NCBI GenBank assembly: GCA_964453645.1
Contig: CAYVRJ010000002.1
Span: 186,001 to 250,000, forward strand
Length of the DNA: 64,000 nucleotides
From: CAYVRJ01 sp964453645
Lineage (GTDB): Bacteria > Bacillota > Clostridia > Christensenellales > JAWKQI01
Direction of reading: 5' to 3'
The notes under the pieces were generated by a model. That model was not told the DNA's origin and did not search any database. It worked only from the letters and a program-made list of their open reading frames with translations. Both the position numbers and the translations under genes were made by a program. Shown piece after piece: positions 8,193 through 16,674 of the stretch. The first letter of the stretch is position 1. Every line of letters begins with the position of its first letter.

Positions 8193-9056
8193 ATGTTTAT
8201 TTCAACTGATCAAGGTGACTACTCGGTGATTGACTGCGGAGACGGAGAAAAACTGGAGCGTTGGGGACAATTTACCCTGATTCGCCCCGATCCCCAAGCC
8301 ATTTGGGAGAAGCAATTTCCCAATAAGTGGAACTCGGCCCATGCGTTGTATTTGCGCAGCGAGAGCGGAGGCGGCAACTGGCAGTTTAAACAACAGCTTC
8401 CCGAGCGATGGGACGTTAAAATTGCTTCCCTCAAGTTTCATGTGCGACCCACAGGGTTTAAACACACGGGATTATTTCCCGAACAAAGTCTCAACTGGGT
8501 GTTCATGCAAGAAAAGATACGCTCAGCCAAACGCCCCATATCGGTTTTGAATTTATTTGCCTATACCGGGGGGGCTACGCTGGCCTGTGCTGCTGCCGGC
8601 GCCAGTGTCACCCATGTGGATGCAGCCAAAGGAATGGTTTCTTGGGCAGGGGAAAATGCAAAATTATCGGGGTTGTCTGATCGGCCTATTCGCTATATAA
8701 TAGATGACTGTATGAAGTTTGTCTTGCGGGAGCAGCGCCGGGGCAAGTGCTACGACGCTATCGTCATGGATCCCCCCTCCTACGGCCGGGGCGCAGACGG
8801 ACAAGTGTGGAAGGTTGAAAAAGACTTGTTTCCACTGGTTTGTGAATGTTCCAAACTTTTAAGTGTCGATCCTTTGTTTTTCATTATAAGTTCATATACC
8901 ACAGGGTTGAGCGGTATTGTCACAAAGAATATGCTGGAGTGCACTGTTGGCCGGAAATTTGGCGGAAAAGTGGATTGCGGCGACCTTGCGCTGAGCGTTC
9001 AAAACTCCAAACTGCTGCTGCCCTGCGGAACAACGTCGAGGTGGACATATGATTGA
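8193..9056 (+). CDS. Class I SAM-dependent rRNA methyltransferase (RlmI-like)
   Basis: This is a Rossmann-fold methyltransferase of the group that includes RlmI/RlmK (23S rRNA cytosine methylation). The SAM-binding motif VLNLFAYTGGATLACAAAGA lies near residue 115 and the catalytic-loop motif VMDPPSYGRG near residue 190. No PUA domain is present. ATG at 8193 sits after GGAGTG and was preferred to a TTG at 8181. The exact base modified cannot be told from the sequence. It overlaps the next gene by 8 bases, so it is translationally coupled to a pseudouridine synthase. Confidence 0.85.
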   Translation: MFISTDQGDYSVIDCGDGEKLERWGQFTLIRPDPQAIWEKQFPNKWNSAHALYLRSESGGGNWQFKQQLPERWDVKIASLKFHVRPTGFKHTGLFPEQSLNWVFMQEKIRSAKRPISVLNLFAYTGGATLACAAAGASVTHVDAAKGMVSWAGENAKLSGLSDRPIRYIIDDCMKFVLREQRRGKCYDAIVMDPPSYGRGADGQVWKVEKDLFPLVCECSKLLSVDPLFFIISSYTTGLSGIVTKNMLECTVGRKFGGKVDCGDLALSVQNSKLLLPCGTTSRWTYD

Positions 9057-9735
9057 TGTGCTATACGAGGATAATCATGTCATTGCTGCTGTAAAACCCC
9101 AAAACATTCCTTCTCAAGAGGATGCGTCCAAAGATTTGGATATGCTCACTATGGTGAAGCAGTACATAGGCCAAAAGTATGCAAAACCCGGAAACGTCTA
9201 TATCGGCCTGCTGCACCGGTTGGATCGGCCCTGTGGGGGTGTGATGTTGTTTGCACGAACGTCCAAAGCTGCTTCCCGGTTATCCAGCCACATCCGAGAA
9301 GGGGAGTTTATTAAGGAATACTTAGCGATTTCCAACAAATCTCCCGCTAAAAAGAGCGGTGTGCTCACCGACTATCTCTTAAAACGTCCGGCTCGGAACA
9401 GTGTGATGGTGGTGACAAAGGACGTTGCCGGAGCCAAGGAAGCAATTCTGTACTACGAAGTTTTGGGAGAAAAACACGGCAAAACGCTGTTTAGAGTGGT
9501 TCTCAAGACGGGCAGACCCCATCAAATTCGGGTACAGTTGGCAAACATGGGCTGTCCCCTGCTGGGGGATGTGAAGTATGGCAAGATTGGCGGTTTATTG
9601 TGCCTTTGGTCCACACACATTGGGTTTATACACCCCGTTAATAAAAACAAAATTAACGTCTATTCCCTGCCCCAGGGCGGAGAGTGGACAGACTTTGAGG
9701 AGGTCATCGATGAGTATTCGCAAACAAAAGTATGA
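9049..9735 (+). CDS. RluA-family pseudouridine synthase (first copy)
   Basis: The protein isomerises uridine to pseudouridine in rRNA or tRNA. The 228 residues carry the family signature LLHRLDRPCGGVMLFARTS near residue 57, with the catalytic Asp in HRLD. The C-terminal motif TGRPHQIRVQLANMGCPLLGD is also visible. There is no S4 domain. It overlaps the methyltransferase upstream and the second synthase downstream (26 bases), so the three are translated from one message. Its target uridine is unknown. Confidence 0.9.
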   Translation: MIDVLYEDNHVIAAVKPQNIPSQEDASKDLDMLTMVKQYIGQKYAKPGNVYIGLLHRLDRPCGGVMLFARTSKAASRLSSHIREGEFIKEYLAISNKSPAKKSGVLTDYLLKRPARNSVMVVTKDVAGAKEAILYYEVLGEKHGKTLFRVVLKTGRPHQIRVQLANMGCPLLGDVKYGKIGGLLCLWSTHIGFIHPVNKNKINVYSLPQGGEWTDFEEVIDEYSQTKV

Positions 9736-10426
9736 ATTGGACATCGCATTTGAAGACCATAATTTGCTCATTGTAAACAAAGAGCCGAACATCGAATGTA
9801 TTAACGAGAAAGGACCCTCCTTGTTTCACCTGGTCTCGGAATACTTAAGCGATCAGTATCAAAAGGATCACGGGGTTGCTCCGCTCCTTTGCCACAGATT
9901 GGACACCCGCACAGGGGGACTGTTGATTTTTGCAAAGAATGAACTGGCCTATGAATGTGTTCTCGACTCCTTTGCCACGCGGCGCATTCAAAAATATTAC
10001 TTCACCTGCGCAGTGGGTGATGTTACCCCCGAGAAAGCCAACCTTTCGGCATTTCTAGTGAAAGACGCAAGAAATGCCCACGTCAAGATTTACGATACAA
10101 AAAGAAAGGGTGCATTGCCCATCTTTACCCAATATTCAAGATTAAAACATGAAAACGGATTGTCATTGTTGAGTGTAAAATTGATTACGGGAAGGACACA
10201 TCAAATCCGTGCCCATCTTGCACACATCGGTTATCCCATTTTGGGAGATGATAAATATGGAAATAGAAGTGCCAACAGGAAATATAAGATTAAGTATCAA
10301 GTACTGTATGCAAACAAAATAAAGCTAAACTTTCATCCGGACGATATGCTCCATTATCTGGACGGAACGGTGATTGAAGCAAAGGAAATGAAATATCTGC
10401 CCTCCGTGGTAAAAGAAATGCTTTAA
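9710..10426 (+). CDS. RluA-family pseudouridine synthase (second copy)
   Basis: The second, distinct RluA-type enzyme has 238 residues. It shows CHRLDTRTGGLLIFAKNE near residue 63, with the catalytic Asp, and TGRTHQIRAHLAHIGYPILG near the C-terminus. I chose ATG at 9710 because GAGGAGG stands 6 bases before it; a longer reading from 9578 runs through the previous gene. It is clearly diverged from its neighbour, so the two probably act on different sites. It is convergent with the SGNH hydrolase, only 6 bases away. Confidence 0.88.
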   Translation: MSIRKQKYELDIAFEDHNLLIVNKEPNIECINEKGPSLFHLVSEYLSDQYQKDHGVAPLLCHRLDTRTGGLLIFAKNELAYECVLDSFATRRIQKYYFTCAVGDVTPEKANLSAFLVKDARNAHVKIYDTKRKGALPIFTQYSRLKHENGLSLLSVKLITGRTHQIRAHLAHIGYPILGDDKYGNRSANRKYKIKYQVLYANKIKLNFHPDDMLHYLDGTVIEAKEMKYLPSVVKEML

Positions 10427-10432
10427 ACAATA

Positions 10433-11158
10433 TCAGGTTTCACAGAGGATGTGGCTTGCATTTTGTTTGATAAAAGCTAAAATTTCGTTGGCAATGACTT
10501 GATGTCCGTTGGCATTGGGGTGAATGCCATCCGAGCAAATGTAGTTGCGAAAGTCATCGGCAAAATCAAATTTAGACAAAAAGGCTTGGCGAACATCGAT
10601 ACAGCGTATTTGAAGCTTTTCTGCAACGTATTTCACCATGGCCGAATATCTCTCCTGCCACCAGTATATCCGCCAAATATCGTCCAACCACTTTAAAATT
10701 TCTTCTCCCTTTTGCTTCCCCCCCTGGGTGAAGTGGTTGAAGTAACTCTTTGCGTTGAGGGGAGGCAGTGTCATGACAATAGGCGTACTCATTGCCCGTT
10801 TTACCGTGGTAATAATATCGGATAGAGTTTTTTCAAATGTGCCCAGCAGTGTCTTTGGCTGATGATCCCTATGAGGTTCTTTGGCAATTTCATCCCACAA
10901 GAAGTCGCAGTCGTTGCCCCCAAACTCAACAAAAACAATGTCGGGTTGGTATTTCTCTAATTTTTTTTCTAAGATCTTTCGGCCGTATTCTACGGTTGAA
11001 CCAAACTTAGCGCAATTGTGCAACTTGGATTTAATTGAATTTTGTACAATGTTTACAAAACAATCGTCTAAGAAAGTATATCGCTTTTTGTCTTCATCGA
11101 GAACAACACCTTTAGACAGCGAATCCCCTAGAACTAGGATATTTTCTAACTTCTGCAT
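10433..11158 (-). CDS. SGNH/GDSL-family hydrolase
   Basis: This is a serine esterase or acylhydrolase. Block I is LVLGDSLSKGV with the nucleophile Ser at about residue 13, block III is FVEFGGNDCDF, and block V is SDGIHPNANGHQVIANEI with the catalytic Asp and His. The 241 residues have no signal peptide, so it acts in the cytoplasm. The substrate cannot be named. The ATG follows GAGAGG. An extended -10 element is seen at 11188-11196 on this strand. Confidence 0.87.
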   Translation of the reverse strand: MQKLENILVLGDSLSKGVVLDEDKKRYTFLDDCFVNIVQNSIKSKLHNCAKFGSTVEYGRKILEKKLEKYQPDIVFVEFGGNDCDFLWDEIAKEPHRDHQPKTLLGTFEKTLSDIITTVKRAMSTPIVMTLPPLNAKSYFNHFTQGGKQKGEEILKWLDDIWRIYWWQERYSAMVKYVAEKLQIRCIDVRQAFLSKFDFADDFRNYICSDGIHPNANGHQVIANEILAFIKQNASHILCET

Positions 11159-11187
11159 TTCAATAAACCTCTCGTTTGATTGTGCTT

Positions 11188-11196
11188 ATTATACCA
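11188..11196 (-). promoter_or_regulatory. Extended -10 promoter of the SGNH hydrolase gene
   Basis: The minus strand reads TGGTATAAT (TATAAT at 11188-11193), 30 bases before the ATG at 11158. No clear -35 box is present. Confidence 0.4.
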
Positions 11197-11275
11197 CAAT
11201 GCCACAAAAAAGAGTATGAATTTTTTTCTTTCTATTGTATAATAAACCATGAGAAAAATATGATATGGTTTTGAT

Positions 11276-12097
11276 ATGTTGAGAAGAAATTTTTTTCTGC
11301 GCTTTCGGGGCAGACGTGAGGTTCGAAAAATTAATACGCCCGTGCTCATTACCTTGGGTATCTTAACGGCCTTGCTGGCTGTGATGCTGGTGGTGGTTCT
11401 CTCCTCCAAGTCGGATAGAGAAGCAGCGGTCTCCCCCATTTTAGCCAAAGGGATACTGCGCATCGGACTTCGAGAAGATATTCCTGGATTCACTTTCACA
11501 GAAGATAACGGCACAATATCCGGTTTTGAAGCGGATGTGGGGGCGGAAATTGCCAGGCGATTGATCAGCGAAGAAATCCCCATCGAAATCTTGGGGGTCA
11601 ATTCCAAATCTGCACGGCTGATGATCAACAGCGGAGATATTGATTTGGCACTTGGGGCCTTTATCGACAACACGGATTCAAAAATTGTTTTTAGCACACC
11701 CTATTTCACAGATAAACTGGTGTTCCTCTCCCAGGGCGTGAGTAAGCTTCAGGGGGGGGTGATTGGCGTGATTGCGGGTAGTTATGCAGACGCCAATTTA
11801 AAGAAATATTTTACCGAGCGTGAAATCGAAGTGGAGATTAAGCGACAAGCTTCCATGTCCGACGCACTGGAATCTTTGCAGAGCGGACGTTTGACCGCCA
11901 TATGCGACGGCAGTGTGTTTTTACACGGTATGGACGTGGGTTCCCTATCAACGGAAGGTGTGCTGCCCCACGGTTATTGTGTGATGATCAGTGCGAAAAA
12001 CGACAACATGTTAAAAGCAGTGAATGAAATTATCGCTGAAATGAATAAAGATGGTACGTTAACTTCCTTAATAAATAAGTGGAAGTTATCCATTTAG
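11276..12097 (+). CDS. Membrane-anchored amino-acid-type solute-binding protein (family 3)
   Basis: The protein has a basic N-terminus, one membrane helix (about residues 22-43, VLITLGILTALLAVMLVVVL) and an extracellular family 3 solute-binding domain. That domain opens with ILRIGLREDIPGFTF and NGTISGFEADVGAEIARRL near residues 58-90. ABC permease and ATPase genes are absent from the neighbourhood. It is anchored by a helix, not a lipobox. No good Shine-Dalgarno precedes the ATG. It is 16 bases upstream of the flippase gene. The ligand, and whether it transports or only senses, are unknown. Confidence 0.82.
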   Translation: MLRRNFFLRFRGRREVRKINTPVLITLGILTALLAVMLVVVLSSKSDREAAVSPILAKGILRIGLREDIPGFTFTEDNGTISGFEADVGAEIARRLISEEIPIEILGVNSKSARLMINSGDIDLALGAFIDNTDSKIVFSTPYFTDKLVFLSQGVSKLQGGVIGVIAGSYADANLKKYFTEREIEVEIKRQASMSDALESLQSGRLTAICDGSVFLHGMDVGSLSTEGVLPHGYCVMISAKNDNMLKAVNEIIAEMNKDGTLTSLINKWKLSI

Positions 12098-12113
12098 TGA
12101 GAAAGGTTTTAAG

Positions 12114-13727
12114 ATGAACAATACGACGAAAAGCTTTGTTTCAGGCGCAGCCATCCTCGGTTTTTTAGGGCTTATTTGCAAGGTCATCGGTGCTCTGTAC
12201 CGCATCCCCATGACCAACCTGATCGGAACCCAGGGCATGGCGTTTTATCAAACCGCATACCCGGTCTATGCATTTTTATTGGCTGTGTCCAGTGCCGGAC
12301 TACCCGTTGCAGTATCGAAAATGGTATCCGAGCGTTTAACCTTGGGTGACTATGCCTCTGCCCGCTCTGTCTTTAGAACGGCACTCAATATATTAATGAT
12401 TATCGGCTTGATCACCACCATAGCCATGGTTCTTTTGGCACGGCCCATGGCAGATGCCGTGTCTCGCCCCGATGCATACCTGTGTTTTATTGCCATCGCC
12501 CCTGCCCTGTTCTTTGTTTCCATTATGTCTGCATACCGGGGATATTTCCAGGGAATGCAGCAAATGGCCCCCACTGCCTTTTCTCAACTGCTGGAGCAAA
12601 TCGGCAAACTTGGCTTTGGCCTTTTGCTGGCCTACTGGTGGCTAGACAGGGGCATTGAATGGGCTGCTGCGGGAGCGATACTGGGTGTGACCATCTCCGA
12701 AGTATTGTCCCTGCTGTTCGTCATGATCCTCTACCGCAGCAAAAAGAATCAATTTGATGCAGATGTGAAAAAAAGCGTTCAATCCCGCTTGCCCGCAGAC
12801 CGCAAGACCATATCAAAAAACCTGCTATATATTGCCGTGCCCATTGTTGTTGGTGCATGCGCTATGCCCTTGGTACAGGTGGCAGATACGGCTGTTGTAA
12901 CCAATACGTTGATATCCATGGGGTACACTCAGGCATCGGCTGATTCGCTGTTTGGCAACTTAACCAGCGTGGTAAACCCTCTCATCAACATGCCCGCAGT
13001 GCTTTCCTTAGCATTGGCTATGAGTTTGGTTCCGGCCATATCCGCTTCTCGCGCTAAAAATGATGAATTGGAACTTTCATCAAAATCGTCCTTTGGGTTT
13101 AAACTAGCTATGCTGGTGGGGCTACCCTGTGCCGTTGGATTTTATTTGTTAGCAGAACCAATTATTAAGTTATTATATTCCTCCCTGCCCCAGCATGAAC
13201 TGACGGTGGCCGCTTCCCTTTTGTCCATCATGGCTGTTGCCGTGCTCTTCCTCACCATCGTCCAAACCATGACGGGAATTCTCCAAGGGTTGGGAAAACC
13301 CACCATCCCCGTTATCAACCTGCTCATCGGTGTGGCTGTGAAGATCATCTTGTCCATTTCCCTCATACGCATTCCCGAAATTGGCATTTTAGGTGCAGCC
13401 ATTGGTACAGTTGCATGTTACGGCGTTGCCGGAATCCTAGACATAATCTTTGCCATTAAATATTCTAAAATGAAGCTAAAACCCATCAACAATCTACTAA
13501 AACCCATTGTTGCAACGGTGGGCATGGGTGCTGTTATATTCATTTTAAGGCCAATTTTATTTCAGCGGTTTTCAAATACTGTTTCCACGGTACTGTGTAT
13601 CGGTGCAGGTATGGTGATTTACTTGCTGTTGGCAGTGTGGGCATTGGAAAAACAAGACACGGTCTTTCTACCCGGCGGCAGAAAGCTCAGTCGACTTATG
13701 AATAAACTCGGACTGTGGAGGAGCTGA
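12114..13727 (+). CDS. Polysaccharide/lipid II flippase, SpoVB/YtgP (MOP superfamily)
   Basis: This is an integral membrane protein with about 14 hydrophobic segments over 537 residues. The N-terminal sequence SFVSGAAILGFLGLICKVIG and AGLPVAVSKMVSER are typical of the SpoVB/YtgP branch of the MurJ-like MOP family. Members flip lipid-linked peptidoglycan precursors in vegetative growth (YtgP) or in spore cortex synthesis (SpoVB). The sequence does not separate the two roles. The ATG follows GAAAGG. It is 1 base upstream of the mazG start codon. Confidence 0.88.
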   Translation: MNNTTKSFVSGAAILGFLGLICKVIGALYRIPMTNLIGTQGMAFYQTAYPVYAFLLAVSSAGLPVAVSKMVSERLTLGDYASARSVFRTALNILMIIGLITTIAMVLLARPMADAVSRPDAYLCFIAIAPALFFVSIMSAYRGYFQGMQQMAPTAFSQLLEQIGKLGFGLLLAYWWLDRGIEWAAAGAILGVTISEVLSLLFVMILYRSKKNQFDADVKKSVQSRLPADRKTISKNLLYIAVPIVVGACAMPLVQVADTAVVTNTLISMGYTQASADSLFGNLTSVVNPLINMPAVLSLALAMSLVPAISASRAKNDELELSSKSSFGFKLAMLVGLPCAVGFYLLAEPIIKLLYSSLPQHELTVAASLLSIMAVAVLFLTIVQTMTGILQGLGKPTIPVINLLIGVAVKIILSISLIRIPEIGILGAAIGTVACYGVAGILDIIFAIKYSKMKLKPINNLLKPIVATVGMGAVIFILRPILFQRFSNTVSTVLCIGAGMVIYLLLAVWALEKQDTVFLPGGRKLSRLMNKLGLWRS

Positions 13728-13728
13728 T

Positions 13729-14742
13729 TTGATATCCATTATAAGTATTGCCAACGGAAAGATTGAAAACATTTCATATGGTGTTATGGAAATGCTTTCA
13801 GCTTTTACTGAAAAAACCATTGTGTTGCAATCCGACAAGATAGAGCTTGCGAACCATCTAAAGAATAACGACATTCCTTTCGTAACCTTAGATGAAATTT
13901 ATGAAAATGCACAAGACTTTAACGAGTTAAATGAACAGAGCAAGTTGTTTCTTGAAAATCTCCCCCATCCCCTGCTCTGTGTGTTGGGAGAAATATATTT
14001 GAGCAAACTGGTCTGTGCCCTAGTGGAGGATGGTGTGGAGATCCACATCCCTGCCTGTGCCGGTGACATTCCCCGTGCAATTCTTTCGAGTGGAGGATTC
14101 CCCAAAAATGGAGTGAGTATCATTTCTGCAACGGATATTACTCCAATGTTTGATATGCAAACAACCCTTGTTGTAACGGAGTTGAGTTCCCCCTTTTTGG
14201 CATCCGAAGTGAAACTTCAATTAAGTTCCCTCTACGGAGATGAACAAACAGTTTATTTATTCGACGGTGTGGATTCAAGAAAGTTGATGCTGTATGAGAT
14301 TGATGGCCAAGAAACCTACTCCCATTTAACAACCCTCGTCATTCCCCCCACACCCTTGCTGTTAAAAAAGAGATATACCTATTCGGATGTGCTCAACATT
14401 ATGGGCATTCTTCGCAGCGAGAACGGTTGCCCATGGGATCGTGAGCAAACCCACCAGAGCATTAAAACGTGTATGATCGAAGAGTGCAACGAAGCTGTAG
14501 AAGCGCTGGAAAGCCAGGATATGGAGCACTTTTGCGACGAATTGGGTGATGTTTTACTTCAAGTGGCATTACACGGCCAGATTGGATTGGATTGCGGTGA
14601 GTTTGATCACCTAGATATTACCACTGCCTTGTGTCAAAAATTGATTCGCAGACACCCCCATGTGTTTGGCGATGTAAAAATCGACACCGTAGGAGAGTTA
14701 AAGACATTGTGGGACGAGATTAAAAAGACAGAAAAACTATAA
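13729..14742 (+). CDS. mazG: MazG nucleotide pyrophosphohydrolase with an atypical N-terminal domain
   Basis: The C-terminal domain (about residues 222-337) is MazG. NGCPWDREQTHQSI is followed by EECNEAVEAL, and the metal ligands EE..E (251-255) and CDELGDVLLQ (Glu271, Asp274) are visible. It hydrolyses nucleoside triphosphates to monophosphates. The N-terminal 210 residues may be a worn tetrapyrrole-methylase-like domain as in YabN, but no SAM-binding motif is clear. The start is TTG with TGGAGGAG 5 bases upstream. In Bacillus a spoVB-like gene and yabN are also neighbours. Confidence 0.88.
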   Translation: MISIISIANGKIENISYGVMEMLSAFTEKTIVLQSDKIELANHLKNNDIPFVTLDEIYENAQDFNELNEQSKLFLENLPHPLLCVLGEIYLSKLVCALVEDGVEIHIPACAGDIPRAILSSGGFPKNGVSIISATDITPMFDMQTTLVVTELSSPFLASEVKLQLSSLYGDEQTVYLFDGVDSRKLMLYEIDGQETYSHLTTLVIPPTPLLLKKRYTYSDVLNIMGILRSENGCPWDREQTHQSIKTCMIEECNEAVEALESQDMEHFCDELGDVLLQVALHGQIGLDCGEFDHLDITTALCQKLIRRHPHVFGDVKIDTVGELKTLWDEIKKTEKL

Positions 14743-14872
14743 AAATACAAACAATTTGTCCGATTCGTCAGTTTATTTATTGAATCGACAAAATGTATAT
14801 TTATTCATAGTTATTCGTGAAATTTACAATAATATGCATTTATTAATAAATTGTTAACAAAGCGGAAAACCT

Positions 14873-14901
14873 TTGACATAAGGGAAAACAAACTCTATAA
14901 T
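14873..14901 (+). promoter_or_regulatory. Consensus sigmaA promoter of the HU gene
   Basis: Perfect TTGACA (14873-14878) and TATAAT (14896-14901) have a 17-base spacer, giving a leader of about 75 bases. It is the strongest promoter in the window by sequence, which fits an abundant nucleoid protein. Confidence 0.9.
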
Positions 14902-14981
14902 AAACTAGTATTTCAAACAATACACCAACCTTTATGCAATTATGAAGTATATAATTTTTAATAAAACAGGAGGATATATGC

Positions 14982-15254
14982 ATGAACAAGGGCGATTTTG
15001 TAGCAGCTGTTGCCAATGCTAGCGGTATGACAAAAAAGGATGCAGAGGCAGCTGTGAAAGCAGTTTTCGATACCATTACTGAATCCCTTAAACAAGGTGA
15101 AAAGATTCAACTAACTGGTTTCGGAACATTTGAGGTGAAGAGCAGAGCAGCCAGAAAAGGATTAAACCCCTTGACTAAGGAGCCTATCGATATTCCCGCT
15201 TCTAAAGCACCGTCTTTCAAAGCGGGCAAAGCATTAAAAGATGCTTTAAACTAA
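14982..15254 (+). CDS. hup: DNA-binding protein HU
   Basis: This is a small dimeric nucleoid protein that bends DNA. The 90 residues match HU throughout, with the N-terminal helices MNKGDFVAAVANASG, the signature GFGTFEVKSRAARKGLNP, and the arm tip region. ATG at 14982 lies 8 bases after AGGAGG. It has a consensus promoter and its own terminator, so it is mainly monocistronic. In B. subtilis hbs is not beside yabO, but HU directly before an RqcP gene is common in Clostridia. Confidence 0.97.
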   Translation: MNKGDFVAAVANASGMTKKDAEAAVKAVFDTITESLKQGEKIQLTGFGTFEVKSRAARKGLNPLTKEPIDIPASKAPSFKAGKALKDALN

Positions 15255-15269
15255 GTTTTTCGAAAATGC

Positions 15270-15301
15270 AGCTCTGTGGTCAACGCAGAGCTTTTTATTT
15301 T
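15270..15301 (+). terminator. Intrinsic terminator of hup
   Basis: The 7-bp stem AGCTCTG (15270-15276) and CAGAGCT (15285-15291) is followed by TTTTTATTTT. The T-tract runs straight into the ribosome binding site of rqcP, so any expression of rqcP from hup needs read-through. Confidence 0.85.
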
Positions 15302-15316
15302 AAGGAGAGTTCTACC

Positions 15317-15559
15317 ATGCGTTTGGATAAGTATTTAAAGGTCTCACGTTTAATTAAACGCAGAAGCGTTGCTGGCGAAGCCTGTGACGGAGGCCGAGTG
15401 AGTGTCAACGGTTCGGTTGCAAAACCCGGAAAGACATTAAAAGTAGGTGACATCATTGAAATAGCTTTTGGTGAAAAATCCATCAAAGTGAAGGTGTTGG
15501 CCCTGAGTGAAACGGTTCGTAAGGAAAATGCTGCAGATATGTACGAGGTGATATCGTGA
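15317..15559 (+). CDS. rqcP: S4-domain RNA-binding protein RqcP (YabO)
   Basis: The 80-residue single S4 domain starts MRLDKYLKVSRLIKRRSVA and contains GGRVSVNGSVAKPGKTLKVGD, typical of the YabO/RqcP family. RqcP works with RqcH on stalled 50S subunits, where poly-alanine tails are added to nascent chains. ATG at 15317 was chosen because AGGAGAG stands 7 bases upstream. The TGA overlaps the GTG start of ispDF (GTGA). Confidence 0.88.
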   Translation: MRLDKYLKVSRLIKRRSVAGEACDGGRVSVNGSVAKPGKTLKVGDIIEIAFGEKSIKVKVLALSETVRKENAADMYEVIS

Positions 15560-16671
15560 TCTGCGGCATTATCCTTTGCGGGGGGTCCAGCACCCGGATG
15601 GGTGTTATTGATAAACTGTTTGTTGAATTTAAAAACAAACCCCTCCTGCACTACACCCTGTCTGCTTTTAATACCCTGTGCGACAGCATTGTAATTGCTG
15701 CAAGGGATAAGCAGCGGTGTGAGGAGATCGCCCAACATGCACTGGATATTCCCTATGTGGTTGTTGACGGTGGTGAAACGAGGCAAGAATCCGTTCACAA
15801 CGCACTCAAACACGTGCCTAGCAGTTGTTGCATCGTTGCCGTACACGACGGTGCCCGGTGCCTTATTAACCCGGAGACCATTCAAAAGTGCATTGAGAGT
15901 GCAAAAAAGTTTGGCAGTGGTGTTGCCGGTGTGTACACCACAGATACTCTTAGAAAAATTGAGGACAACATCCTTTTACAAACAGTGGATCGAAACACCA
16001 CCATTGCCATTCAAACGCCCCAAGTATTTGAATATAAACTGTTGGTACAAGCTTATGAAGAAGCAAGCAAGTTGGGTATTATCGCCACCGATGATTCCAT
16101 GTTGGTGTCCAGGCTGTGCCAAGTGCATTTTGTTGAAGCTGAGTACTCAAATATTAAAGTAACAACCGTAGATGATTTGACATATGTAAAGTTGAAGTTA
16201 GGATCAGATGAAATGAGAGTTGGTTATGGATTTGATTCCCACGTTTTGGTAAAAGATCGGAAATTGATTCTGGCAGGCGTGGAATTTGAAAGTGAATTCG
16301 GATTGTATGGTCACTCGGATGCAGATGTTCTCACCCATGCGATAATAGATGCAATCTTGGGTGCAGCAGGTCTGCCCGACATTGGAGAATTATTTCCCGA
16401 TACACATCCAAAATTTCAGGGTATCTCAAGCTTAGAGCTGTTAAAAAGTGCGCACAAAATGGTTGTCGACAAGGGTTATTGTATTTACAACATCGATTCG
16501 ACCATCATTATCAATCGCCCAAAAATCAGTCCCCGCAAGCAAGAAATGATCCAATCCATTGCCCAAGTGCTCAATTTAAACGAAGACCAAGTAAATATAA
16601 AAGGAAAAACCGCCGAAGGCCTAGACGGCAATACCGTTCAAGCCATGGCGGTTGTAACGCTGAACCAATAA
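15556..16671 (+). CDS. ispDF: Bifunctional IspDF: MEP cytidylyltransferase and MECDP synthase
   Basis: Two MEP-pathway enzymes are fused. Residues 1-215 are IspD, with the nucleotide-binding IILCGGSSTRMG and AVHDGARCLI. Residues from about 218 are IspF, with VGYGFDSHVL (zinc ligands Asp and His) and LYGHSDADVLTHAIIDAILG. The fusion is known in several bacteria and removes the need for separate genes on either side of IspE, which is encoded at 7217-8092. The start is GTG at 15556, overlapping the rqcP stop. It is convergent with ahcY, 3 bases apart. Confidence 0.96.
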   Translation: MICGIILCGGSSTRMGVIDKLFVEFKNKPLLHYTLSAFNTLCDSIVIAARDKQRCEEIAQHALDIPYVVVDGGETRQESVHNALKHVPSSCCIVAVHDGARCLINPETIQKCIESAKKFGSGVAGVYTTDTLRKIEDNILLQTVDRNTTIAIQTPQVFEYKLLVQAYEEASKLGIIATDDSMLVSRLCQVHFVEAEYSNIKVTTVDDLTYVKLKLGSDEMRVGYGFDSHVLVKDRKLILAGVEFESEFGLYGHSDADVLTHAIIDAILGAAGLPDIGELFPDTHPKFQGISSLELLKSAHKMVVDKGYCIYNIDSTIIINRPKISPRKQEMIQSIAQVLNLNEDQVNIKGKTAEGLDGNTVQAMAVVTLNQ

Positions 16672-16674
16672 ATA

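Noticed and set aside
14755..14792. Hairpin TTTGTC-c-GATTC / GAATCGACAAA after mazG as a terminator
   Set aside because: It has a bulge, a 15-base loop and no T-tract, so it does not meet the pattern.
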